A DNA stretch of 64,000 bases from Acidovorax sp. FJL06 (GTDB taxonomy: Bacteria; Pseudomonadota; Gammaproteobacteria; Burkholderiales; Burkholderiaceae_C): contig NZ_QAJR01000041.1 of NCBI RefSeq assembly GCF_003852545.1, forward strand, positions 454 through 64,453, in the 5' to 3' direction. The translations under genes and the position numbers were made by a program. The notes beneath the pieces are model-generated. The model was not told the DNA's origin, ran no database searches, and saw only the letters and a list, made by a program, of their open reading frames with translations. This document shows positions 37,139 to 45,376 of this stretch, piece by piece. Within the stretch, counting starts at the first letter, position 1. Each line of letters begins with the position of its first letter.

Positions 37139-38371
37139 TCAGTGGTGTACGGGCGTGCGCCCGATGTCCGGCCAGCGGTGGTGCAGGTAGACCCAGGCCA
37201 CCAGGCCAATGCCCATCATCAGCAGCGAAGCCAGTGCCAGCAGCACGGTGGAGTGCATGACCAGCGGCGCAATGATGCCCGCCACCAGCCCATTGGCCGT
37301 GGAGCCCACGAAGGCCTGCATGGAGGAGGCCATGCCCCGGCGCTCGGGGTGCAGGTCCAGCACCAGCAGGGTTACCACAGGCACCATGAGGGCCCAGCCA
37401 AACGCAAACACCGCGATGGGCAGCAGCGCCCACCCGGCATGGGGCGGAAACAGCAGGTTGGCCGCCAGGTTGAGCATCGCCACGCAGCACATGATCAGAA
37501 AGCCATGGCGGATCTGCCGCTTGGGCGGAATGCGCCCGGCCAGACGCCCGCTGAGCCAGGCGCCGCCCATGATGCCCGAGATGGTCAGGACGAAGAACCA
37601 GAAGAACTGCGTGGGCGCCAGACCCAGGTGCTCGCCCAGAAAGGCAGGCGCCGACAGCACATACAGGAACATGCCATTGAACGGCACGCCACTCGCCAGG
37701 GCCAGCAGCACAAAGCGCGCGCTTGATCCCAGCTGCACGTAGCCGCGCACCAGGTGGCGCATGTTGAAGGGCTGGCGCTGGTCCATGTGCAGCGTCTCCG
37801 GCAGCAGGCGGTAGTTGGCCGTCCACAGCGCCACACCGACCAGGGCCAGGAACCAGAAGATGCTGTGCCAGCCCATGTGCACGAACAGCCAGCCTCCCAC
37901 GATGGGCGCGATCGCCGGGGCCACGCCGAAGTAGATCGTGACCTGGCTCATCACCTTCTGCGCCTGGGCGGGCGGAAACATGTCGCGGATCACCGCGCGC
38001 GAGACCACGATGCCTGCGCCCGTGGACAGGCCCTGCAGCGCACGGAACACCACCAGCTGCCCGATGGTCTGCGACAGCGCGCAGCCGGCCGAGGCCAGCG
38101 TGAACACCGCGATGCCCCACAGAATCACGGGCCTGCGGCCAAAGCTGTCGGCCAGCGCGCCGTGGAACAGGCTCATGAACGCAAAGCCGAACAGGTAGGC
38201 CGACAGCGTCTGCTGCATCTCCACCGGCGTGGCGCCCAGCGCCGCGGCAATGCCCGAGAAGGCGGGGATGTAGGTGTCGATGGAGAACGGCCCCAACATC
38301 CCCAGCACCGCCAGCAGCACCGCCAAAGCCCAGCGGGGCGCTTTCCAGAGCAGGTGGGCTTGTGGGTGCAT
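37139..38371 (-). CDS. Bcr/CflA-family multidrug efflux MFS transporter
   Basis: 410 residues with 12 predicted helices. Bcr/CflA markers are GPFSIDTYIPAFSGIA in TM1, MFS motif A GALADSFGRRPVIL, ALQGLSTGAGIVVSRAVIRD and VAPAIAPIVGGWL. Proton-driven export of drugs such as bicyclomycin or chloramphenicol is known for relatives; the substrate here is unknown. It lies downstream of the bcs operon on the same strand with about 155 bp between, and is convergent with the GGDEF gene. Confidence 0.93.
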   Translation of the reverse strand: MHPQAHLLWKAPRWALAVLLAVLGMLGPFSIDTYIPAFSGIAAALGATPVEMQQTLSAYLFGFAFMSLFHGALADSFGRRPVILWGIAVFTLASAGCALSQTIGQLVVFRALQGLSTGAGIVVSRAVIRDMFPPAQAQKVMSQVTIYFGVAPAIAPIVGGWLFVHMGWHSIFWFLALVGVALWTANYRLLPETLHMDQRQPFNMRHLVRGYVQLGSSARFVLLALASGVPFNGMFLYVLSAPAFLGEHLGLAPTQFFWFFVLTISGIMGGAWLSGRLAGRIPPKRQIRHGFLIMCCVAMLNLAANLLFPPHAGWALLPIAVFAFGWALMVPVVTLLVLDLHPERRGMASSMQAFVGSTANGLVAGIIAPLVMHSTVLLALASLLMMGIGLVAWVYLHHRWPDIGRTPVHH

Positions 38372-38525
38372 GTGGGGAGAGAGGCCGGGGTTCGTGGGGG
38401 CGCCGCAAGGGGCAGGAGAGGCGCACCAGGCAGGCTGGTGTGCTTCGCTGCATTATGCGGGAACCCATCCGCTCAGGTGCTGCGCAGGAGCAATCCTTGC
38501 ACGGGCATGGGGCTACCCCGGTGGG

Positions 38526-40106
38526 TCAGTAGGCGTAGGGAATCCATTCCCCATTGCCCGACTTCATCAGGTACTTGCCAGCCGCGTTGCGCATCACGAT
38601 CACGTCGGCGTTTTCCGAGACAAAGGGCGTCGTCTCGGGCGCCTGCAGGCGATCGGCCAGGGGGCGCGCCGATTCGGCATAGGGGCTGTCGCTCAGCAGG
38701 TCGCCCAGCAGGGTGAACAGGCCCAGGTAGCTCATGGGCTGGTTCATCACCAGGGGCGCGGCGGGCTCGGCCGCAGGGTCTTTCTTCTTCATGCCCACGA
38801 GCTTTACGCCGGCGGGCACGAGCGTGATGCGCGGGCCCGGGATTTCGCGCATACCCGAGATCTGGATCTTGTCGCCGCGCAGCGATGCGCCATGTTCGGG
38901 CACCAGCACCACCACCACGGGCCGGCCGGCGTTTTCCAGCTCGGTGATGAACCGGTCGAAGTCGGCCATCAGCTGCACGAGGCGCGGCTTGTAGGTGTCG
39001 AGGCTGCTGCGCGAGCTCATGCCCGGCACGCGGTTGCCGTCGTGCAGCGAGATGGTGTTGTAGTACAGGGCCGTGGGTGCGCCGCCCTGGGCGCTGCGCT
39101 TCTTCCACCACTGCGACAGCAGGGCGTGGTCGTTGTAGATGGGTGAACCGTCGAAGTTCTGCATGTGGACCGGCGCGCTCTGGTTGGGTTGCAGCTTGCC
39201 CGCCAGGCCGCCGCGCTGCTCGAGTGCATGGGCGAATTCTTCGTACAGGCCGTCATGGTTGAGCAGCGCCGCTGTCTGGTAGCCCAGTTTTTCGAGGTTG
39301 GGGAACACATAGCACTGCGGGTCGATGCCCTCGTACAGCTTGGTGTGCGGCGTCTGCCCGCAGGAGCCATGCAGTACGCGCAGCGAGGCGGGGCCGCTGT
39401 AGCTGGCCGCGCTGTTGAAATTGGTGAACAGCACGTCAAAGCGCTTGAGCAGCGGGTTGTCGCGCTGGCCCACGAACTCCATGTCGTCCCAGGCCAGCGA
39501 GCACACATGCAGCAGGATGATGTCAAAGGGCGGCGTGCTGCCGGCCGTGGTGAACTGGGTGCGCTTCTGGCTTTCGCTGGCGTAGAACTTCTGCAGCAGG
39601 GCATCGGGGTCCGCCGCATCGGCGCCGCCGGCCGGGCTGCCATCGCCCTGGCCTGCCAATGCCGCCCCGGCGGCTTCCTCCTGGGCCTGGTGGTCCTGGA
39701 TCGCCGCCACCAGCGGCACACTCAGGATGCCGGCGAGGGCGAAGGTGGCAAAGCGCACGCGCCGCGCCAGCGCTGCATACAGGACGATGCCGGCCACCGC
39801 CATGGCCAGGGCCGCCGGGTTCACCAGCCGCTGGGCCAGCTCCAGCCAGTAGTCGGCGCTGAAGCCCGCCAGCGCCTTGAGCTGAGACAGCACGCGCCCC
39901 AGCGTGGGCAGGTAGGAGTCGGCGTAGAGCAGCGCAATGGCGGCCGGCCAGGCCAGCACCGCACGGGTGTGCCGCAGCAGCCGGTGGCCAATGGGGGGCT
40001 GCAGCGCCAGCCACAGCAGCAGGTTCAGCCACCAGCTGAAGCCGATGTAGCCGGTGAAGGTCAGTCCGACCTTGGCCAGGAAGTACAGGTTCCAGTAGCT
40101 CATCAT
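38526..40106 (-). CDS. bcsG: Cellulose phosphoethanolamine transferase BcsG
   Basis: 526 residues. N-terminal membrane helices (about residues 5-155) are followed by a periplasmic alkaline-phosphatase-like domain. The region FDIILLHVCSLAWDD holds metal-ligand positions, and the Ser in FNSAASYSGPASLRVLHGSC matches the nucleophile segment of E. coli BcsG. VLVPEHGASLRGD carries the later metal-binding His. It transfers phosphoethanolamine from lipid to cellulose. The start overlaps the bcsA stop as ATGA. Last gene of the bcs operon. In E. coli bcsG belongs to a separate bcsEFG unit. Confidence 0.93.
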   Translation of the reverse strand: MMSYWNLYFLAKVGLTFTGYIGFSWWLNLLLWLALQPPIGHRLLRHTRAVLAWPAAIALLYADSYLPTLGRVLSQLKALAGFSADYWLELAQRLVNPAALAMAVAGIVLYAALARRVRFATFALAGILSVPLVAAIQDHQAQEEAAGAALAGQGDGSPAGGADAADPDALLQKFYASESQKRTQFTTAGSTPPFDIILLHVCSLAWDDMEFVGQRDNPLLKRFDVLFTNFNSAASYSGPASLRVLHGSCGQTPHTKLYEGIDPQCYVFPNLEKLGYQTAALLNHDGLYEEFAHALEQRGGLAGKLQPNQSAPVHMQNFDGSPIYNDHALLSQWWKKRSAQGGAPTALYYNTISLHDGNRVPGMSSRSSLDTYKPRLVQLMADFDRFITELENAGRPVVVVLVPEHGASLRGDKIQISGMREIPGPRITLVPAGVKLVGMKKKDPAAEPAAPLVMNQPMSYLGLFTLLGDLLSDSPYAESARPLADRLQAPETTPFVSENADVIVMRNAAGKYLMKSGNGEWIPYAY

Positions 40107-42574
40107 CGGGCGCCCAGCCCTTGCTGTCCGTGGGGGCGGCTCCGGGGCCAGCGGCTGCGGGCAGCCTCCCGCAGCGAACCCCAGAACTTGCGGTACCCCG
40201 CCACGCCCAGCTGGGCGATCTCTTGCAGGCCGTGCAGGGGGCGGTCGATGTCGTGGCTGTCGTTCCATTGCCGCCAGGTGTCCGGGCGGGCGAAGGTGCA
40301 CTGCACCAGGTCGATCTGTTGTTCGCGGGTCATGGGATCGAACTGCAGGCCCGTGGCGCCCTGGCCCCGGTGCAGCATGATGGTGGCAGGAAAGGTGCAC
40401 TCGGTGGGGCCACGCCACAGGCCCACCTGCACCCTCTCGCCCACGGCAAGCCGCGTGCCTTCGGGCAGCTCCAGGCCCAGGCCTGTCATCGAGAAATCGA
40501 TGCACGCCGCCTGCAGCACGCTGCCGTCGTCCTGGTACAGCGTGGCCTGCAGCCGGGTGGCCACGCGGTGCATGCGGCGCACCTGGCGTGCCTCGGAGGC
40601 CACGCCCAAAGCGGCGCCCAGCATCAGAATGCTGTAGACCGTCCACACCAGGTTCAGCAGCACGGTGGCCGTTTCGTCCGTGTTCCAGAAGAACAGGCGC
40701 ATCAGCCCGCAGCCGAAGGCTGCGATGTTCAGCAGCACCAGCACGGTGTAGGGGCGCGAGATGGCCCAGTCGAAGTAGGGCTCGTCCACCAGGCCGCCCT
40801 TGGCCGTCACGTTGAATTTGCCCAGGCGCGGGTTGATCAGCGCCACGGTGGTGGGCAGGGCCACGTACCAGGCCAGCACCGTTTCGTAGACCTCGGCCCA
40901 GAAGGTGTGCCGGTGCTCGCCCTGCACATGGGCGTTGGCGATGTTGGACTGCAGGATGTAGGGCAGCACGTACAGCGCGATCATGATGGCGCCTGCGTTG
41001 ATGATGTGCCAGTTGAAGAACAGGAAAGCCATGGGCGCGGTGAGGAACACCAGCCGGGGCAGGCCGAAGAAGAAGTGCACCATGGCGTTGGCATAGCAGA
41101 TGCGCTGCCACAGCGTGAGGCCCTTGCCCAGGAAGGGGTTGTCCACGCGGAAGATCTGCGCCATGCCGCGCGCCCAGCGGATGCGCTGGCCCACGTGGGC
41201 CGACAGGCTTTCGGTGGCCAGGCCCGCAGCCTGGGTCTCGTTGATGTAGGCCGTGGTGTAGCCGCGCCGGTGCAGCTTGAGGGCGGTGTGCGCGTCCTCG
41301 GTCACCGTCTCCACGGCAATGCCGCCCACCTCCAGCAAGGGGCCGCGCCGGATCACGGCGCAGGAGCCACAGAAGAAGGTGGCGTTCCAGAAATCGTTGC
41401 CGTCCTGGATCAGGCCGTAGAACAGCGCGCCCTCGTTGGGCACGCGGCGGAAGGTGCCCAGGTTGCGCTCGAACGGGTCGGGCGAGAAGAAGTGGTGCGG
41501 CGTCTGCAGCATCGCGCACTTCGGGTCGCGCTGGAACCAGCCCACGGCCGTGGTCAGGAAGGAGCGCGTGGGGATGTGGTCGCAGTCGAAGATGGCGATC
41601 AGCTCGCCATCCGTCTTGGTGAGGGCATGGTTCAGGTTGCCGGCCTTGGCGTGGTTGTTGTCGGGCCGCACGATGTAGCCCACGCCCATGGATTCGGCGA
41701 ACTCGCGGAACTCCTCGCGCCGGCCGTCGTCCAGGATGTAGACCTTCACCTTGCCCTCGGGCCAGTCTAGCGCCATCGAGGCCAGGACGGTGGTGCGCAC
41801 CACGCTCAGGGGCTCGTTGTAGGTTGGGATGTAGACATCCACGGTGGGCCATGAGGCCGGCGTGCCCTGCAGATCGGCCGGCCGGCGGTGCAGCGGCCAG
41901 GCGGTCTGGATGAAGCCCAGCACCACCACCAGCCAGGTGTAGGCCTCGGCCGCCAGCAGGCCATAGCCCAGGAAGGACTCGATCACCGAGTCGAACTCGA
42001 TGGACGAGGTCACGCGCCACCAGGCATAGCGCCCCATGGCCAGCAGGCTGATGGCCGCCAGCGCCAGCGAAGGGTAGCGGCCTGGCAGGCGGCGCAGCAC
42101 CAGCGACAAGCCCCAGCACAGCAGCATGAACAGGGTCTGCCCCAGCCAGTTGAAGGGCGTGGTCACCACCACCAGCCCGGCCAGCAGGCCGACGGCGAGC
42201 ACGGCCCAGCGCAGGCCGGGGATTTCCATGATGGGGGTGAGCACCTGGTCGGCCAGGCGCATGCCTTTTTCCACGTTGACGTGGGTGGCCAGCCGGTCCA
42301 TGGCGCGCAGGAACAGGCGAATGGGCCAGAACACGGCGTTCAGCAGCAGCGCCAGACCCTTCCAGCCCCCGCGCAGCAGCAGGCCCAGCCCGGCAGACAG
42401 CCAGGGCAGAGGCCGCAGCAGCCAGGGCAGCAAGGCGCGTTCTGGCGTGGCGGGCAGCACGAAGCAGCGCCACAGCCACATCCACCATGCGGCACCGGGC
42501 TCTACTTCCAGCTGGCACGCCAGCCAACGGACAGCCCGGTGTGGCCCCATCCCGGTATCGGGCTGGCCGCTCAT
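40103..42574 (-). CDS. bcsA: Cellulose synthase catalytic subunit BcsA
   Basis: 823 residues. N-terminal helices, a GT2 cytosolic domain and C-terminal helices are followed by a PilZ domain. GT2 motifs: VDVYIPTYNEPLSVVR, IFDCDHIP (DxD), VTEDAHTALKLHRRG (TED) and QRIRWARGMAQIF (the acceptor-site QxxRW). PilZ: RQVRRMHRVATR and CIDFSMTGLGLEL (DxSxxG) for c-di-GMP. It polymerises UDP-glucose into beta-1,4-glucan at the inner membrane. I start at 42574 (ATGA overlap with bcsQ). Unusually it lies near the end of the operon, far from its partner bcsB. Confidence 0.96.
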   Translation of the reverse strand: MSGQPDTGMGPHRAVRWLACQLEVEPGAAWWMWLWRCFVLPATPERALLPWLLRPLPWLSAGLGLLLRGGWKGLALLLNAVFWPIRLFLRAMDRLATHVNVEKGMRLADQVLTPIMEIPGLRWAVLAVGLLAGLVVVTTPFNWLGQTLFMLLCWGLSLVLRRLPGRYPSLALAAISLLAMGRYAWWRVTSSIEFDSVIESFLGYGLLAAEAYTWLVVVLGFIQTAWPLHRRPADLQGTPASWPTVDVYIPTYNEPLSVVRTTVLASMALDWPEGKVKVYILDDGRREEFREFAESMGVGYIVRPDNNHAKAGNLNHALTKTDGELIAIFDCDHIPTRSFLTTAVGWFQRDPKCAMLQTPHHFFSPDPFERNLGTFRRVPNEGALFYGLIQDGNDFWNATFFCGSCAVIRRGPLLEVGGIAVETVTEDAHTALKLHRRGYTTAYINETQAAGLATESLSAHVGQRIRWARGMAQIFRVDNPFLGKGLTLWQRICYANAMVHFFFGLPRLVFLTAPMAFLFFNWHIINAGAIMIALYVLPYILQSNIANAHVQGEHRHTFWAEVYETVLAWYVALPTTVALINPRLGKFNVTAKGGLVDEPYFDWAISRPYTVLVLLNIAAFGCGLMRLFFWNTDETATVLLNLVWTVYSILMLGAALGVASEARQVRRMHRVATRLQATLYQDDGSVLQAACIDFSMTGLGLELPEGTRLAVGERVQVGLWRGPTECTFPATIMLHRGQGATGLQFDPMTREQQIDLVQCTFARPDTWRQWNDSHDIDRPLHGLQEIAQLGVAGYRKFWGSLREAARSRWPRSRPHGQQGLGAR

Positions 42575-43359
42575 TGCGGGGCGGCTCCGGCCAGGAGCAT
42601 CGATGGGGGCGCAGCGCGCTGGCCTGCGAGCCAATTGCACACGCCCTGCAGGTCGTGGGCGGACTGTGCCTGGGGCGCGAAGCTGCCCACGCACATCGCG
42701 CGGGCCAGCGCGCGCGCAATGTTCTCATCCTCGTGCAGGGTATAGGGAACCAGCTGGCCACCCCATTGCTCGCGCAGGGTCTGCAAGGCTTCGCGGTGCG
42801 AGATGCGGCGCGGGTCGAAGCGCGTCACCAGCACGCCCTGCTCGGTGGGGGCTGCCATGGCCGTCTGCAGCAGGGCCTGCACGCTGCCGAGGGCGGCGCA
42901 TGCGCGGGCCGAGGCCTCCAGCGTCACCAGCACGGCATCGGCGCAGCGCAGGGCCGCCTGTGCCAGCGGCGAGGGCCACAGGGGCGTGTCCAGCAGCACG
43001 GTGCAGTCAGCGGGGATGTCCAGCAGTTCGATCTGGTCGAGCAGCCAGCGTGGTTGCGCCTGCAGTTGCCGGTGCAGGGCGTCGAGGGTGTCCATCGACG
43101 CCGCGCCAAAGGGCAGCACCGCCACGCCGTCCGAGTTGTCAAAACTGCCATCGGCCCACCATTGGCCAGCCGCCGCGAGAGAAGCCCAACCCTTTGCGCT
43201 GGGCTCCTGCATGCCCAGGTGCCGACCCAGCAGGTTCTGGGCGCACAGTTCCACGGCCAGGCTGCGCTGGCCCTGGCGGGCCAGGAGGGTGGCCAGGTGG
43301 GCGGTGAGGGTGGTTCGCCCCGTTCCGCCCAGCGGCGACGCGATGGCAATCACGCGCAT
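42571..43359 (-). CDS. bcsQ: BcsQ, MinD/ParA-like protein of cellulose synthesis
   Basis: 262 residues. P-loop fold of the SIMIBI class. The nucleotide loop reads SPLGGTGRTTLTAHLA: both lysines of the deviant Walker A motif (KGGxGKT) are missing (Pro and Arg instead). E. coli BcsQ also departs at these positions (GGVGTT), so this supports the BcsQ call over MinD. Switch II-like CTVLLDTPLW and VTRFDPRRISHREAL follow. BcsQ helps localise the synthase at the pole. The frame opens earlier, but 43359 (MRVIAIASPLGG) is the family start. It overlaps bcsA by 4 bp. Confidence 0.88.
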   Translation of the reverse strand: MRVIAIASPLGGTGRTTLTAHLATLLARQGQRSLAVELCAQNLLGRHLGMQEPSAKGWASLAAAGQWWADGSFDNSDGVAVLPFGAASMDTLDALHRQLQAQPRWLLDQIELLDIPADCTVLLDTPLWPSPLAQAALRCADAVLVTLEASARACAALGSVQALLQTAMAAPTEQGVLVTRFDPRRISHREALQTLREQWGGQLVPYTLHEDENIARALARAMCVGSFAPQAQSAHDLQGVCNWLAGQRAAPPSMLLAGAAPQ

Positions 43360-43384
43360 GCAAGGCCTCTGTTCATTCGTTCGT

Positions 43385-43567
43385 TCATGGCACGGAGGGC
43401 GGCGTGGCCGCGTCGGTGGCATCCGCCTGCGGCAGGTGGGGGCGGTAGGGCTGCACGCAGCGCAGCGGCTGGCGGGCGCGCAACGCGCGGCGCAGCAGCA
43501 GCCAGCAGGGCCAGGCCAGCAGGGCGCCCAGCGCGATGTAGAGCAGCAGCAACAGCAGCAGCGTCAT
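43385..43567 (-). CDS. bcsF: BcsF-like small membrane protein
   Basis: 60 residues: one helix (LLLLLLLYIALGALLAWPCW) followed by a basic segment LLRRALRARQPLR and a hydrophilic tail. The size, single helix plus Arg-rich cytosolic end and position between bcsE and bcsQ/bcsG fit BcsF, which in E. coli recruits BcsE and is needed for phosphoethanolamine transfer. Sequence similarity is too short to prove. The start overlaps the bcsE stop as ATGA. Confidence 0.75.
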   Translation of the reverse strand: MTLLLLLLLYIALGALLAWPCWLLLRRALRARQPLRCVQPYRPHLPQADATDAATPPSVP

Positions 43568-45375
43568 GCCACAGACCTCATGGAAGGGTGCGGCACGGCC
43601 CGCCGTGCAATCGGGCGGTGCTGCACGCTGGGGCCTGCCGCGATGTGCGCTGCGGCGGCATCTGCGGACAGGGCGGGCTGTTCGGGTTGCGCGGGCAGTG
43701 GCGGCTGCAAGGGCAAAAGGGGCGCCGCCGCGTTGGTGGCTGCAGGAGCGGATGGCGGGCGCTGGTCCAGCAAGGCACTGTAGTCGGGCAAGCCCTTGCG
43801 CAGGGCTTCCTGCAGGTGGCCCGTCATGGCGCGGATGCCGGTGTCCGAGCAATCGGTGGCTTCGGTGGCGAACAGCTGGGTCAGTGGCAGGGCAAACAGG
43901 CGGTTCAGGGCCAGGCCCACGTCGGGCTCGCGGCAGGCGAACAGGAAGATGTAGACGCTCTCGTGGTCGGCCGTGAACAGGTCGCCGTCGCGCGCCGTGT
44001 GGCAGGCGCGTAGGGCGTCGAGGTGGGGGATCTGCGCCAGCACGGTCAGCCGCACCAGGCTGTGCGGCAGGCCGATGCCTTGGGTGCGGTCCAGCATGTT
44101 GCGCACCAGGGCGCAGAACTGGGCGGGCGGCTGGTAGCCGCGCTCGCGCGCCGGCATGAAGCTGTCCAGCGCCGCTGCATAGTCGGGCTGGACCTCGCGG
44201 GTGTGGCTCTGGGCGTTGATGTCCTGCAGCAGCTGCAGCAGGCGCGAGAAGCCGACCTCCTTGTAGACCACGGCGCTCGCGCCCAGTTGCAGCAGCGCCT
44301 GTTCGCTGTGCGTGCGCAGCTTGCCCAGGTTTTCGCGCACCACGATCTTGAGGGTGCGCGGGCGCGCCAGGCGCAGGTGGTGCACCAGGCGCGCGCGCGC
44401 CTCGAAGTCCGACGCCTGGCCCGCGTCAATGAGCACCGTGGCGGCCACGCTGGCGGTAGCGGCCACTTCCATGTCGGCCAGGCCCTCGACGATGCGCCAG
44501 TGGCCGGGCACGCCGCGCTGGCCGTCGACCGATGCGCGCGTGGCGATCACCTCGGACTGGTCCGCTGCCTCGACCAGTTCGCGCACCGCGCCGCGGGTGC
44601 GTGTGCCATCCGCCGCCAGGCGCCCCGATGCGCCGTCGGGCAGCAGGCCGAAGGCGGTCTGGAAGAGCGCACCCGCATCCGTGTTCCAGCGCTCCAGGCC
44701 CAGGCTCCATCGGTCGGCATCGGTGCGCAAGGTGGCGATGTGCATGGACATCTGGCACAGGTTGCGCAGCATGGGCAGCAGCACTGCCGGCTCCAGCGGC
44801 GGGAAGAAGCCCAGCACCACGGGGCGCTGGCGCTCGCGGCACAAGGCGCTGAGCTGGCGGCTCATACGTGCCAGCTCGGCCACGCCCAGGCCGCTGAGCA
44901 GGCCTTGGGCATCGCAAACGAAGAGCGCGTGCTCGTCCCGCAGGCCGGTGCGCTCCAGCTCTTCCAGCAGGGCATCCAGGCCATGGCGCTGCATCTGGGC
45001 CTGCAGGCCGGGCGAGAGCACCCACAGCTGCAGGCGGCCGCTGCGGCAGGCCGCCTGCAGCGCGGGGCGGCGCACCAGGCCATCGACCCACAGCGTGCTG
45101 GACGCGACCAGGCCCACCGGGCCGGCGGCCAGGGCATCCTCCAGCAGGGCGGGAAACCACAGCGCCGCGCTGCTGTCGTCGGCGGCCACCAGGGACACGG
45201 GCACATGCGGGGGCAGTTGGCCCACGCCATCGGGCAGGCCGTCGATGCCGATGCGCGTGGGCGCGGCGTTGGCAGTGGCGTGCTTGCGGCCCACAGACCG
45301 CAGGAGCCGGGCAAGGGCGTGCAGGAACCCCGGGGGCGGGGTTGCCTTGCGCGTGGAGGATGCGGCGGACGGCAT
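43564..45375 (-). CDS. bcsE: BcsE, c-di-GMP-binding cellulose accessory protein
   Basis: 603 residues, cytosolic. An N-terminal degenerate P-loop/receiver-like region (LVAADDSSAALWFPALLEDAL, WVDGLVRRPALQAACRSGRL) is followed by the GIL domain (about 300-500). RDGD at residues 462-465 is the RxGD c-di-GMP motif, with VYIFLFACREPDVGLALNRLF after it. The last 90 residues are Ala/Pro-rich and low complexity. It binds c-di-GMP and stabilises the synthase complex. The start 45375 lies 1 bp after the bcsC stop; the open frame extends upstream without a better start. Confidence 0.9.
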   Translation of the reverse strand: MPSAASSTRKATPPPGFLHALARLLRSVGRKHATANAAPTRIGIDGLPDGVGQLPPHVPVSLVAADDSSAALWFPALLEDALAAGPVGLVASSTLWVDGLVRRPALQAACRSGRLQLWVLSPGLQAQMQRHGLDALLEELERTGLRDEHALFVCDAQGLLSGLGVAELARMSRQLSALCRERQRPVVLGFFPPLEPAVLLPMLRNLCQMSMHIATLRTDADRWSLGLERWNTDAGALFQTAFGLLPDGASGRLAADGTRTRGAVRELVEAADQSEVIATRASVDGQRGVPGHWRIVEGLADMEVAATASVAATVLIDAGQASDFEARARLVHHLRLARPRTLKIVVRENLGKLRTHSEQALLQLGASAVVYKEVGFSRLLQLLQDINAQSHTREVQPDYAAALDSFMPARERGYQPPAQFCALVRNMLDRTQGIGLPHSLVRLTVLAQIPHLDALRACHTARDGDLFTADHESVYIFLFACREPDVGLALNRLFALPLTQLFATEATDCSDTGIRAMTGHLQEALRKGLPDYSALLDQRPPSAPAATNAAAPLLPLQPPLPAQPEQPALSADAAAAHIAAGPSVQHRPIARRAVPHPSMRSVA

Positions 45376-45376
45376 G

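Noticed and set aside
38526-42761. Single 1411-codon minus-strand frame spanning bcsG and bcsA
   Set aside because: Only the part from 40106 downward encodes BcsG; the upstream part is an off-frame reading of bcsA and has no family features. It is not a fusion protein.
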